Assembly: GCA_002713215.1 (NCBI GenBank)
Contig: PAVO01000019.1
Span: forward strand, 62,001-126,000
Direction: 5' to 3'
Source: Crocinitomicaceae bacterium
GTDB lineage: Bacteria > Bacteroidota > Bacteroidia > Flavobacteriales_G > Salibacteraceae
DNA length: 64,000 bases
The notes under the pieces are model-generated. The model worked only from the letters and a program-made list of their open reading frames with translations. It was not told the DNA's origin and searched no databases. The position numbers and the translations under genes are program-made. Of the stretch, positions 44,105 to 52,612 are shown in pieces (position 1 is the first letter of the stretch; every line of letters begins with the position of its first letter).

Positions 44105-44962
44105 ATGCATTTATTGCTTCAACCTGGAGTTAAACTAGGCTTAGCTTTTTTACTATTTTTTGTAAATATACATTTATCCGCGCAGGACTTTAATGATGAA
44201 ATAGAGACTAAAGATCATGTTATAATACCATGTAAAATAACCTTGGTCAATAACCTCAATATATTTTATAAATACAAAAAGGGAAAAAAAACAAAGACAG
44301 CATACATTCCAAAGGAACAGGTATTGAGATACGATGGTCTTGAACTGGAATCGGTGACTTTAAGTCTATCCAACTCTAAAATGTATTCTAAATGCGATAC
44401 TTGTGAAAATTGGTTTTCGGCTCATGTAGATAACTCACCAGATAGTAATAAAAGAGCATATAACGATCTTACTGTCAGATTTCTTAAGGCTGACACTACG
44501 TTAATAGAATCTATTTCATGGACAGGGCAGTATGGAGTCAGGAAATTTGGCTCATGTGATGTTAATGAAGCTTATTGGAACGGTAGAAAATACTTTACGG
44601 TTTATTTGGATTTAAGATACGAGCCAAATTTACTTAGGAGATATAGCTGTAATCATTTTCTGGGATACTATGTCATTAAAGGTGATATTTCATTGATTAA
44701 GTATGCCTCTTCCTATTTAACTAACCAATATAGAAATCATGGTATACCTATGGCGACTAATGAAGTTGAAAAGACCAACCGAGAATACTGCATAGAAATT
44801 GATTCGGTAAGAATAAAAATTCCAAGGAAAGATGATCAATTTAGGGCTGCAATAAAAGAATTGTTTCACCATGATGACTTTTTGATTCATGGCCTGGAGA
44901 AGTATCAGTGGACCTACGATGATATTGAACGCATTGTTAAACTTTACATTGATAGTTTATAA
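44105..44962 (+). CDS. Secreted protein of unknown function
   Basis: 285 residues with a signal peptide ending NIHLSAQ. The first part (IIPCKITLVNNLNIFYKYKKGKKTKTAYIPKEQVLRYDGL) looks like a short beta-domain seen in many Bacteroidota exported proteins; the rest is unrecognised. Contains a CxxC (CDTCENW). No T9SS tail or membrane helix. It stands alone between a divergent phosphoesterase and a converging isoprenoid enzyme gene. Confidence 0.7.
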   Translation: MHLLLQPGVKLGLAFLLFFVNIHLSAQDFNDEIETKDHVIIPCKITLVNNLNIFYKYKKGKKTKTAYIPKEQVLRYDGLELESVTLSLSNSKMYSKCDTCENWFSAHVDNSPDSNKRAYNDLTVRFLKADTTLIESISWTGQYGVRKFGSCDVNEAYWNGRKYFTVYLDLRYEPNLLRRYSCNHFLGYYVIKGDISLIKYASSYLTNQYRNHGIPMATNEVEKTNREYCIEIDSVRIKIPRKDDQFRAAIKELFHHDDFLIHGLEKYQWTYDDIERIVKLYIDSL

Positions 44963-44977
44963 TTGGGCTACCAAGCA

Positions 44978-45985
44978 TTATTCCTTAAAACGAAATTGTG
45001 GCATCAAATACAACCCCATCAATTTTAACTGATTACTCAATTTACCCATATCACAAATAAGGTCTTTTCTTGTACATTTTGATACATCCAATTGTCCCCC
45101 CATTTGAGTTTCGAGCTGAAGGTATTGGCTTAGGCAAACTTTTCCCCTTAAATACAGGATTCGTGTAAAGCGTTCAAAGCGGGTTATAGCCTTTTCCTCA
45201 AAGTTGAGTTGAGTGAGTTTCACCTGGTATTGACTGATCCAGGAATCGTATGTTTTTTCCAACTCATCAATAGAGGGAGCTGTGGTCGAAAGGGTTTTTA
45301 TGCCGTCCTGGTGGTCTTTGTAGAGATCGAAAATGTCATTTTCCAGCTGGCCAGCAGCCCCAATGTTATACAGCATCTCATTCTCTACACTACCTGGTGG
45401 TTCATGGAATCCCGCCCGATAAAACTGAAGAAATATGCCGCCTTTTTCTCTCGTAATTTCTGCAATCCTCTCCTGGCTTACATCCTGTTGAACCTGCTCC
45501 AGACTGGCTACCTGTGCATAAAAACCTTTGACCAAGAGCTCTATAATTCTTTTTCTATTCCCAAGGGCCAGGGCTTTTATATAAAACCTAAGGAATAACA
45601 ATTCGAAAGAGGTTTTTGCCTGCGATTCCTTAGGGTCGTTAATCATTTCGAGCAAACAAGTCTGTTCAATTTCTTTTTCATCAAACAGGTCATCGAACAA
45701 GCCGGTAAGGCCACCAAGATAGGTTTGTACCGTTCGTTCATCGCTGGTTAAAGCCTTTCCTCTAAGTATAGCGTAGCCCTCTCCTAAAATGGCTGGTACC
45801 GCATTTCCATAATAGGTTCTTATTTTTTGAATGTCCTTTTCGCCTATACTTCCATCGTTGGTTTTTAATGCCTCAGCAATATCCAATTCAATGGTATGAG
45901 CCATAAATTCCTTTTGAACCCTAAAATTCTTTTTGTAGGTATTAATTAATTGAGGAAAAGCCAGTAACTCACTAAAAAAGCCCAT
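44978..45985 (-). CDS. Class 1 isoprenoid-biosynthesis-like enzyme
   Basis: 335 residues, mostly helical, soluble. Two acidic clusters match class I prenyl/terpene synthase metal sites: DDLFDE at residues 98-103 (DDxxD-type) and NDIFDLYKD at about 216-224 (NSE/DxxxD-like). Their spacing of about 115 residues fits the all-alpha isoprenoid fold. It corresponds to the uncharacterised group called class 1 isoprenoid biosynthesis enzyme in Bacteroidota. No neighbouring cyclase, P450 or prenyl-diphosphate synthase is present, so the product is unknown. Confidence 0.78.
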   Translation of the reverse strand: MGFFSELLAFPQLINTYKKNFRVQKEFMAHTIELDIAEALKTNDGSIGEKDIQKIRTYYGNAVPAILGEGYAILRGKALTSDERTVQTYLGGLTGLFDDLFDEKEIEQTCLLEMINDPKESQAKTSFELLFLRFYIKALALGNRKRIIELLVKGFYAQVASLEQVQQDVSQERIAEITREKGGIFLQFYRAGFHEPPGSVENEMLYNIGAAGQLENDIFDLYKDHQDGIKTLSTTAPSIDELEKTYDSWISQYQVKLTQLNFEEKAITRFERFTRILYLRGKVCLSQYLQLETQMGGQLDVSKCTRKDLICDMGKLSNQLKLMGLYLMPQFRFKE

Positions 45986-46054
45986 GGATTAAAACAGGAA
46001 ATTGTGCATTTAATTCACTCGAAAGTACTTAATTTTCTAAGCTCCACCTCTTTT

Positions 46055-47715
46055 TCAAACGTGCTTAAACAACCGCTTTTTTAATGTCCTCTCAAAAAAG
46101 GCATGCAATGGAAATATTATTCCACCAATCCCGGCATTAATTAACAATTTGTAGATAGGGTCTCCGCCGGTAACCGCCTCTACATAGGGATCCGTAAAGA
46201 CGAGTAGAAACTCAAATAATATGAGAAAGGGAAGAAATATAGATAGTTCGATCAACCACTTAGGCAATTGATACTTTCCAATGAGAAAAACCAAACCGAA
46301 AAGAACAAAAACTCCAATGCTAATGCCTGAATATTCCAACCCGTTTCTTCTTTCTATCTTCAATTTTTCCGCTTGTTCTTTTTCTATCGTCTCACGTTGG
46401 TATTCCAGTTTAGCTTGCTCCCTACTGGTGGACTTTCGCATGGAAACCGATTTTAAACTATCGTCATAGAGCTTATACATTCTATGAAATTCAAGTGCTT
46501 TTAGTCCGTTTCCGACTTGCTCAAAGTACATGTATCTGAGTTCTGAAGCTCTGGCTAAGTGGTCCAACACCCCTAATTCCTGGGCATCTTGATACACTTG
46601 TAAATTTTTTGCATCAACTGAATCATAAACATTTTGTTCTAGTCGCATTTCAATGTCAAACTCCTCCAAGGTTAATTGGACTGACCTGGATAAATTGGGC
46701 GCTTTATAAGATTGGGCTAAGTTCAGGTAATGGTTGGCAGAATCGATCATGTGTTGCCCTAAATAATATTCCCCTTTGAAAACATAATTTCCTACCAAAC
46801 TGGTAGCTACCTCCATCTTTTTGTTCAGGTTTATGCTCTTATCTATGTAATTGATTGTCAGGGAGTCTTGCCCTATTTTACTCAACAGATAGCCTAACCT
46901 ACTTTATACTATTCCCAGGCCATACTCATCAGAAACTTCCTTGCGAATTTGTTCTGATTTTTTGTAATTCTCCAGGGCCAATTCATTAAACTCAAGGCCT
47001 TCATACAATCTTCCTATATTCAGTAAAACGGTTCCAACACCTCGTTTCATCTCTAAACTATCATACATCTGATACGATTGATTATAATAGGACAGGCCGG
47101 TTTTAAAGTCTCCTTTGAGTTTATACATTCCACCAATGTTATTCAATGAATTGGCCGCATTTTCGTATTCACCGGCTGCAAGCTGACTATTTAACGACCA
47201 TTTAAAATAAGCTATGGCGGTATCCAGTTCACCTTCATAGTATTTTAGCATTCCAATGTTGTTTACGTCAAGGCAAGAATAGACTCATTCTTGGCCTCTT
47301 TCGCATGTTGAATGGATAAGTCATAGTGGAAATAAGCCGAATCAATTATTTCCATATAATCGTATGACAATCCAATTAGGTTTTCGCAATTTGCGAGACC
47401 AGCTGTATCCTTAAACCTTAAATAATGCTGCCGTGCTCGTAAGCCATATGCTAGCCCTTCCTTAAAGTTTCCCAATTGTGTATGGGTTGCTCCTAGGGTA
47501 TGGAGTACTTTGGCAATACCTTAGTCTTCCAGATGAATCTGGTAGTATTCCATGATATAATTTAATATATGTAAAGCAGAGTCTGGCCGGTCATGAAATA
47601 GCTCTGATGCCTGTTCTAGCAATCCATTTGCCTCGGTTGAATCCAATTCATTGGAAAAAGAAGGGTATTGGCATGCAAAGAAAAGTAGGGCTAATAGAAA
47701 TGTCCTTTTAAGCAT
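46055..47715 (-). pseudogene. Broken TPR membrane protein (two stops and a frameshift)
   Basis: One ancestral frame of about 550 codons. It starts with a signal peptide (MLKRTFLLALLFFACQYPSFS), runs through several TPR units (such as AGLANCENLIGLSYDYMEI and AANSLNNIGGMYKLKGDF), then a coiled coil and about four membrane helices near the C-terminus. It is interrupted by a TAA at 47521-47523 (HLED-stop-GIAKVLHTLG), a 1-nt deletion near 47265 (ILALT then NNIGMLKYY), and a TAA at 46904-46906 (GLGIV-stop-SRLGYLLS). Both stops could come from AAA lysine codons. Two stops plus a shift make real decay more likely than sequencing error. Related in architecture to the TPR part of the kinase at 33165. 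Confidence 0.85.
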
Positions 47716-47913
47716 AATCGCAATTTTGGGAATAGGTTAAAACCTGTTTTATATGGAAGTAAAAATAATTTCTATTTGGCTGCTAGTCAACCCGAGCTAA
47801 CTAAAAGTGTTTGGAACAATAAACTCAAATCCAAACAAGTGGCTCTAACCGAGGTCTGAGAACATTCTTGTTTTCAGCTTTTTGTACTTTTACTAAGTCC
47901 ATTTATAAAAAGT

Positions 47914-48285
47914 ATGCTCGAGGAAATAAAGAATTCAAAAATTGATAAGATCAAACATCAGGTGGTGTGCCCGGTAGAACTTGCACTTAGAATTTTAGGA
48001 GGTAAATGGCGAGGCTCCATTCTCTACCAGCTTCGGCGGGGTCCGTTGCGGTTTAACGAACTCAAATACCATGTTCAGGATGCAGTGGTAGACTATGACG
48101 ATGCAGATAATTTCCTTTCCAATAAGGTACTAACCGAACACCTTACCGACCTTATGGAATTTGGACTGGTTAGGAAAGAAACACCCAATGGACATTCTCA
48201 TTATCAACTTACCGCTAGAGGGCTGTCAGTAATTCCTATTTTGCTTGATCTTTTTGAATGGGGAGAAACGAATTACCAGCATTAA
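47914..48285 (+). CDS. HxlR-family transcriptional regulator
   Basis: 123-residue winged-helix regulator. The HxlR core is clear: CPVELALRILGGKWRGSILYQLRRGPLRFNEL, then VLTEHLTDLMEFGLVRKE and YQLTARGLSVIPIL. Unusual is an acidic insert between the second and recognition helices (DAVVDYDDADNFLSN, about 68-82), longer than in typical members. HxlR proteins often sense electrophiles or redox through the first Cys, present here in VVCPVE. It may control the small membrane protein that follows. Confidence 0.93.
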   Translation: MLEEIKNSKIDKIKHQVVCPVELALRILGGKWRGSILYQLRRGPLRFNELKYHVQDAVVDYDDADNFLSNKVLTEHLTDLMEFGLVRKETPNGHSHYQLTARGLSVIPILLDLFEWGETNYQH

Positions 48286-48294
48286 TCGGATTGG

Positions 48295-48312
48295 GGTTAC
48301 CAACTGGTAACC
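48295..48312 (+). promoter_or_regulatory. 18-bp palindrome between hxlR-like and the small membrane gene
   Basis: GGTTACCA-AC-TGGTAACC: perfect 8-bp arms. It is followed by ACTTTTTT, so it may be the terminator of the regulator gene; being an 18-bp symmetric site just upstream of the next gene, it may instead (or also) be an operator for the HxlR protein. Confidence 0.5.
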
Positions 48313-48371
48313 ACTTTTTTAATTCCATTACTCAACTTTGTAACAAGTAAACATTTCAAATTAAACGGGTT

Positions 48372-48647
48372 ATGAAAAATAAATGGATAGCAGCGGTACT
48401 TAACTTCTTTTTTATGGGATTGGGATATCTCTATAACGGTAAAAGAACAGTGCTTGGAATATTACTTACAATTGGAGCGCTTCTACTTACTTACCTGGAG
48501 CAGTTCTACACTTTTGCAGATGGTAACACGCTTCAGGGGCACGATGGTTCCGCTTTTGCATTGATGGCCGGAGCTGTTTTTATTGTCAATACCGGGTTAG
48601 CCATGGACGGCTACCAGGAAGCCCAGTCAATCAATAACTCAAAATAG
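48372..48647 (+). CDS. Small TM2-like membrane protein
   Basis: 91 residues with a hydrophobic hairpin at the N-terminus (AAVLNFFFMGLGYLYNGKRTVLGILLTIGALLLTYL), as in TM2-domain proteins, and a third hydrophobic stretch (FALMAGAVFIVNTGLAM). Function unknown. Lies 86 bp after the HxlR-type regulator on the same strand, with the palindrome between them. Confidence 0.68.
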   Translation: MKNKWIAAVLNFFFMGLGYLYNGKRTVLGILLTIGALLLTYLEQFYTFADGNTLQGHDGSAFALMAGAVFIVNTGLAMDGYQEAQSINNSK

Positions 48648-48722
48648 TATTGTTTGACGGTGATTGGTTCGGGGATTAAGAGAAAGTTTTTCTTTTTAAG
48701 GCTACAATTAAAATAATTGCCA

Positions 48723-49649
48723 TTACTTGGCAATCAACTTATAGTCTTTACCAGTCATAGCTAATCCTTGCACACTAAAATCGTAATAGACAATTTCTGA
48801 AGCACTTGGATCGTAAATGTATACTAACTTATTGGTGCTTCTTGTTAGACACAGGACAAGAACACCTTCCTCGTTAGAGCCTAGCGCCGTTTTTATTCTT
48901 TCTTGATCGCAGATCTCATACTTGTACGGATAGTTCTTTATAATATCTTTTTCGTATGCGGCCTTAAACCTCATATTATCTTCTACCGATCGGTAGGTAG
49001 GTTTTTTAAAATCATCTGTAAGCACATAAGACCTTGGAATCAAAAGTGTTTTTTCACGAACGATCGATTTTTTACCGTTAAATTTTGGACCTAATCCGCC
49101 CATAATGGCACGGGTATTTCCTCCCTCAATGTTATATTTCTTTACATCCAGAACCGTTTTTTCCATCATTTTGATAACCGTAGGAAGCTTATAAGTTATG
49201 TCTTCAAAATTCTTTTCGTTGCCCCAATGGTCCAATAAATATTGCGTAATACAATCTGCAAACTTGTATTCTTTTATGGATTCTTTGCCGCCCATATAAA
49301 CCCCGATAAAAATGTACCTGTGTTCAGTCGTGATGGTATTATAATGAGTAGTATTAAGTAAATTCACGAAAGACATAAACGACTTACTGCCATCCTGAAT
49401 CATTTTAGATTCTTCAAAATCAGAATAGCTTGAATATTCGATTGGAGTAATGGTCCAGTTTTCGGAAAGTGCAGCTTTTAGTGCATTGTCAAATTCTTCA
49501 TTACCGGTCAAAACTACGGTAGTGGTAGTCTTTAAAAAATTCTTGAACTCATCTGTATTAACCCCTTTACCTCCAATTTGAGCAATTGAAGTTTGTAGGA
49601 TTAGAATGAAAAGGGTTGAAATAACTGCTAACCTAAATAAGTTGGTCAT
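48723..49649 (-). CDS. Secreted protein of unknown function (308 residues), paralog A
   Basis: Signal peptide MTNLFRLAVISTLFILILQTSIAQ, then a mixed alpha/beta body with no recognised domain. Similar in length and in its central/C-terminal part to the gene at 51683: both have V/LKEKTLLIP, a following aspartate-rich turn and Tyr-rich segment, then ERIKTAL..EEGVLVLCLTRS here and DEIKSAI..KGSAYLTVLWS there. The two lie on either side of lysS. A TACATTTG promoter element lies 33 nt upstream of the ATG. Confidence 0.75.
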   Translation of the reverse strand: MTNLFRLAVISTLFILILQTSIAQIGGKGVNTDEFKNFLKTTTTVVLTGNEEFDNALKAALSENWTITPIEYSSYSDFEESKMIQDGSKSFMSFVNLLNTTHYNTITTEHRYIFIGVYMGGKESIKEYKFADCITQYLLDHWGNEKNFEDITYKLPTVIKMMEKTVLDVKKYNIEGGNTRAIMGGLGPKFNGKKSIVREKTLLIPRSYVLTDDFKKPTYRSVEDNMRFKAAYEKDIIKNYPYKYEICDQERIKTALGSNEEGVLVLCLTRSTNKLVYIYDPSASEIVYYDFSVQGLAMTGKDYKLIAK

Positions 49650-49682
49650 AACGATATTGTTTTTGTGTTAAACTAAAGTTGG

Positions 49683-49690
49683 CAAATGTA
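49683..49690 (-). promoter_or_regulatory. -7 promoter element (TACATTTG) of paralog A
   Basis: Perfect TAnnTTTG on the minus strand, 33 nt before the ATG at 49649. Confidence 0.5.
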
Positions 49691-49817
49691 TTTTTTTTGA
49701 CAGTTCAACTGCTAATTGTCCGAGTATTATTTCATTATTTGGCGGTAACTAATTGCCTATGAAATTGATTTTAAGGAAATAGGATTTGGCAATAAATGAC
49801 ACGTAAGAAATGCTCAC

Positions 49818-51545
49818 TTAGGCTCCGGCATATGAGACAAACAATCCTTCTTCGGTCTTCTCAACCTTAGATTGTTCTTTTTTGGCCAAGCCTTTCATGC
49901 CTTTATCCCAGCCTTTATTGCTTAGACCAGCTTGTGCTTTAAGCTCACCTATTTCTATGCGACCAGCGTTTTTAAGGATATCGAAAATGGCTTTTTCGTT
50001 ATCGGTTAGCTCTACCACCTTCTCAGCAGTTTCAAATTTCTCGGGCCGCATTTGCGGAAAGAAAAGTACGTCCTGAATACTCGAATTATTGGTAAGGAAC
50101 ATACACAATCGATCGATGCCAATTCCCATACCTGACGTTGGAGGCATACCGTATTCCAGGGCGCGAAGAAAATCCTGGTCAATAAACATGGCTTCGTCAT
50201 CTCCTTTTTCAGAGAGTTTCATTTGATCTTCGAATCGCTCACGTTGATCAATAGGGTCGTTTAATTCGGTATAGGCGTTGGCCAATTCCTTTCCATTCAC
50301 CATCAATTCAAAACGCTCGGTGAGTGAGTCATCGTCGCGATGTTTTTTGCACAGGGGAGACATCTCTACCGGATAATCGGTAATGAAGGTAGGTTGAACG
50401 TAATTGTGCTCGCATTTTTCGCCAAAGATTTCATCTACCAGTTTGCCTTTGCCCATAGATTCATCTACTTCCAGCCCTAGCGCTATGGCAACTTCACGAA
50501 CTTCAGATTCCGACTTTCCATTGAGGTCGTATCCGGTATGTTCTTTAATGGCCGAAAGAATGGGTACCCGGGCATAAGGCGCTTTAAAGTCTACTTCGTT
50601 ATCTCCGATCGTGGCTTTGGAAGTTCCATTAACTGCAATACTTACCTTCTCCAGCATTTCTTCCGTGAACTCCATCATCCAGTGGTAATCCTTGTAAGCT
50701 ACATAGATTTCCATAACGGTAAATTCGGGATTGTGAGTTCGGTCCATGCCTTCATTTCTGAAGTCCTTGGCAAATTCGTAAACACCATCAAAACCACCTA
50801 CGATTAACCGTTTTAGATATAATTCATTGGCTATTCGCAAGTACAACGGAATGTCTAATGCGTTATGGTGGGTAATGAATGGGCGAGCAGCAGCACCTCC
50901 TGGAATGGGTTGAAGGATAGGTGTTTCTACTTCCATATAACCTCTTTCATTGAAGAAGTTGCGCATGGTATTCATGATAATATTTCGCTTAACGAAAGTG
51001 TCTTTTACTTCGCGATTTACCACCAAATCGACATAACGCTGACGATACCTCAATTCCGGATCTACAAAAGCATCATAAATTTTTCCATCGGCATCGGTCT
51101 TAACAATAGGGAGTGGCTTAAGTGATTTACTCAATACTTTGAGTTCCTGTACAAACAGTGAGGTTTCTCCTACCTTGGTTGTAAAAACATACCCATTTAT
51201 TCCAACAAAATCACCTATATCAATGAGCTTTTTAAAAACCTCGTTGTACAAGGTTTTATCTTCTCTAGAGCAAATCTCATCTCGAGATACATAGATTTGC
51301 AATCGTCCTTCGGCATCCTGAATTTCTGCAAACGAAGCTTTACCCATAACCCGTTTGGACATGACTCTACCTGCAATAGACACGTTCTGAAAACCTTCAG
51401 CCTCAGGTTTATATTTTTCAAGAATTTCAGTAGTTGTTGTATTAACATCGAACTTTTCAGGAGGATAAGGATTAATTCCCAGTTCCCTCATTTTGTTTAA
51501 TGCTTCCCTCCTAACTAATTCCTGTTCAGATAATTGCAAACTCAT
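49818..51545 (-). CDS. lysS: Lysyl-tRNA synthetase, class II
   Basis: Charges tRNA(Lys). N-terminal OB-fold anticodon domain (SIAGRVMSKRVMGKASFAEIQD), class II motifs in NEGMDRTHNPEFTVMEIY and PTSGMGIGIDRLCMFL. Beyond the usual end (about residue 505) is an added winged-helix-like tail of about 60 residues (LTDNEKAIFDILKNAGRIEIGEL, LSNKGWDKGMKGLAKK) found in Bacteroidota LysS proteins. Total 575 residues. Flanked by two paralogous secreted-protein genes. Confidence 0.96.
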   Translation of the reverse strand: MSLQLSEQELVRREALNKMRELGINPYPPEKFDVNTTTTEILEKYKPEAEGFQNVSIAGRVMSKRVMGKASFAEIQDAEGRLQIYVSRDEICSREDKTLYNEVFKKLIDIGDFVGINGYVFTTKVGETSLFVQELKVLSKSLKPLPIVKTDADGKIYDAFVDPELRYRQRYVDLVVNREVKDTFVKRNIIMNTMRNFFNERGYMEVETPILQPIPGGAAARPFITHHNALDIPLYLRIANELYLKRLIVGGFDGVYEFAKDFRNEGMDRTHNPEFTVMEIYVAYKDYHWMMEFTEEMLEKVSIAVNGTSKATIGDNEVDFKAPYARVPILSAIKEHTGYDLNGKSESEVREVAIALGLEVDESMGKGKLVDEIFGEKCEHNYVQPTFITDYPVEMSPLCKKHRDDDSLTERFELMVNGKELANAYTELNDPIDQRERFEDQMKLSEKGDDEAMFIDQDFLRALEYGMPPTSGMGIGIDRLCMFLTNNSSIQDVLFFPQMRPEKFETAEKVVELTDNEKAIFDILKNAGRIEIGELKAQAGLSNKGWDKGMKGLAKKEQSKVEKTEEGLFVSYAGA

Positions 51546-51580
51546 GTTTCGCTCAAAATTTAGCTCGATAATTTCGGGCG

Positions 51581-51588
51581 CAAAAGTA
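51581..51588 (-). promoter_or_regulatory. -7 promoter element (TACTTTTG) of lysS
   Basis: Perfect TAnnTTTG on the minus strand, 35 nt before the ATG at 51545. Confidence 0.5.
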
Positions 51589-51682
51589 AAGATTTCTGAG
51601 ACCTGGAATTATACTTTTTACGTTGTGTTTAAAGTAAGTATGTGATAGGATGTTCTATTGATAGTTAAGGATGCCTTAGTCT

Positions 51683-52609
51683 CTATCGTGCTGTTTCGGC
51701 TTTGGTAATGGCCTTACCCAAGTATTTTATTCCCATCAAATTAATCTTCGATTTACTCCTGTAAATGGACAAGTATTCGGTATTGGCATCGAATGATTTT
51801 TTGGCAATGCTTTCTTTAAAATCGGAGTTTCGCGCAAAGGCCAACACCTCTCCGGTTTCGCAATCAATGGCAAAAGTGGTCCATTCAAACTTATGATCCG
51901 ACCAAAGCACGGTTAAATAAGCAGAGCCTTTTTGTTTGTTGTTTATTGCCGATTTTATTTCATCTCTACTGGCTAGTTTAAAACTCGTTTTGTAGTATTT
52001 CCCTATCATAGCTTCATCCACTTCGCAAATGTCTGCCGGAATAAGCAGGGTTTTTTCCTTTAATGAAAGCGTAGAAGCAGGAGGAATTTTACTTTTTTTT
52101 CGGTTACCGGACTTTGGTTTGTCCCACATGCTTGAAATGTATTTATACATGTGCTGAGAAAGAAACAAAACCTCTTCTTCAGATACTAAACACGAAGGCA
52201 GGCCCAGTTTAAAAATCCATTCGCGATCAAGATCCGCGTTATTTCTATTACCCGCATTTTCGCCAGGGTAGAGGATAATCGATTGAATTTCGGCAAATTG
52301 GTTTTTTCCTTGAACCGTTCTGGATTCTTGCTTTGCGTCTCCGGTTAACACCAAATACTTGGAGGCGTTTTCTGGGGTCAGTAGAGCGTTAATTTCTTCA
52401 GCGGTCATTCCCTTTATTTCGGAATTTAGGGTCCAATGTTTTTTAAGGTGTTCTACAATGGCCGGATTGCATTCAAAGTCAGCTTGCTCAACGAGCAGAA
52501 TTCTTCCTTCCACTTTCAAAGACTTTTCCTGAGTTGGCAACCAGAATTGGGCACTTAAGGTAAATACTGAAAATGTAAAAACGGTAAATGCGAATACAAT
52601 CTTATTCAT
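51683..52609 (-). CDS. Secreted protein of unknown function (308 residues), paralog B
   Basis: Signal peptide MNKIVFAFTVFTFSVFTLSAQ, no recognised domain. Shares with the gene at 48723 the same length, the LKEKTLLIP motif and the following region. Contains a central basic stretch (PKSGNRKKSKIPP). Starts 3 bp after the stop of the TlpA-like lipoprotein gene, so the two are co-transcribed from the promoter at 53872. No T9SS tail. Confidence 0.75.
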   Translation of the reverse strand: MNKIVFAFTVFTFSVFTLSAQFWLPTQEKSLKVEGRILLVEQADFECNPAIVEHLKKHWTLNSEIKGMTAEEINALLTPENASKYLVLTGDAKQESRTVQGKNQFAEIQSIILYPGENAGNRNNADLDREWIFKLGLPSCLVSEEEVLFLSQHMYKYISSMWDKPKSGNRKKSKIPPASTLSLKEKTLLIPADICEVDEAMIGKYYKTSFKLASRDEIKSAINNKQKGSAYLTVLWSDHKFEWTTFAIDCETGEVLAFARNSDFKESIAKKSFDANTEYLSIYRSKSKINLMGIKYLGKAITKAETAR

Positions 52610-52612
52610 ATC

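Noticed and set aside
46904-47523. TAA read as a sense codon or programmed frameshift in the TPR gene
   Set aside because: Other genes in the window end normally with TAA, and the shift site lacks a slippery sequence. Simple decay explains all three lesions.
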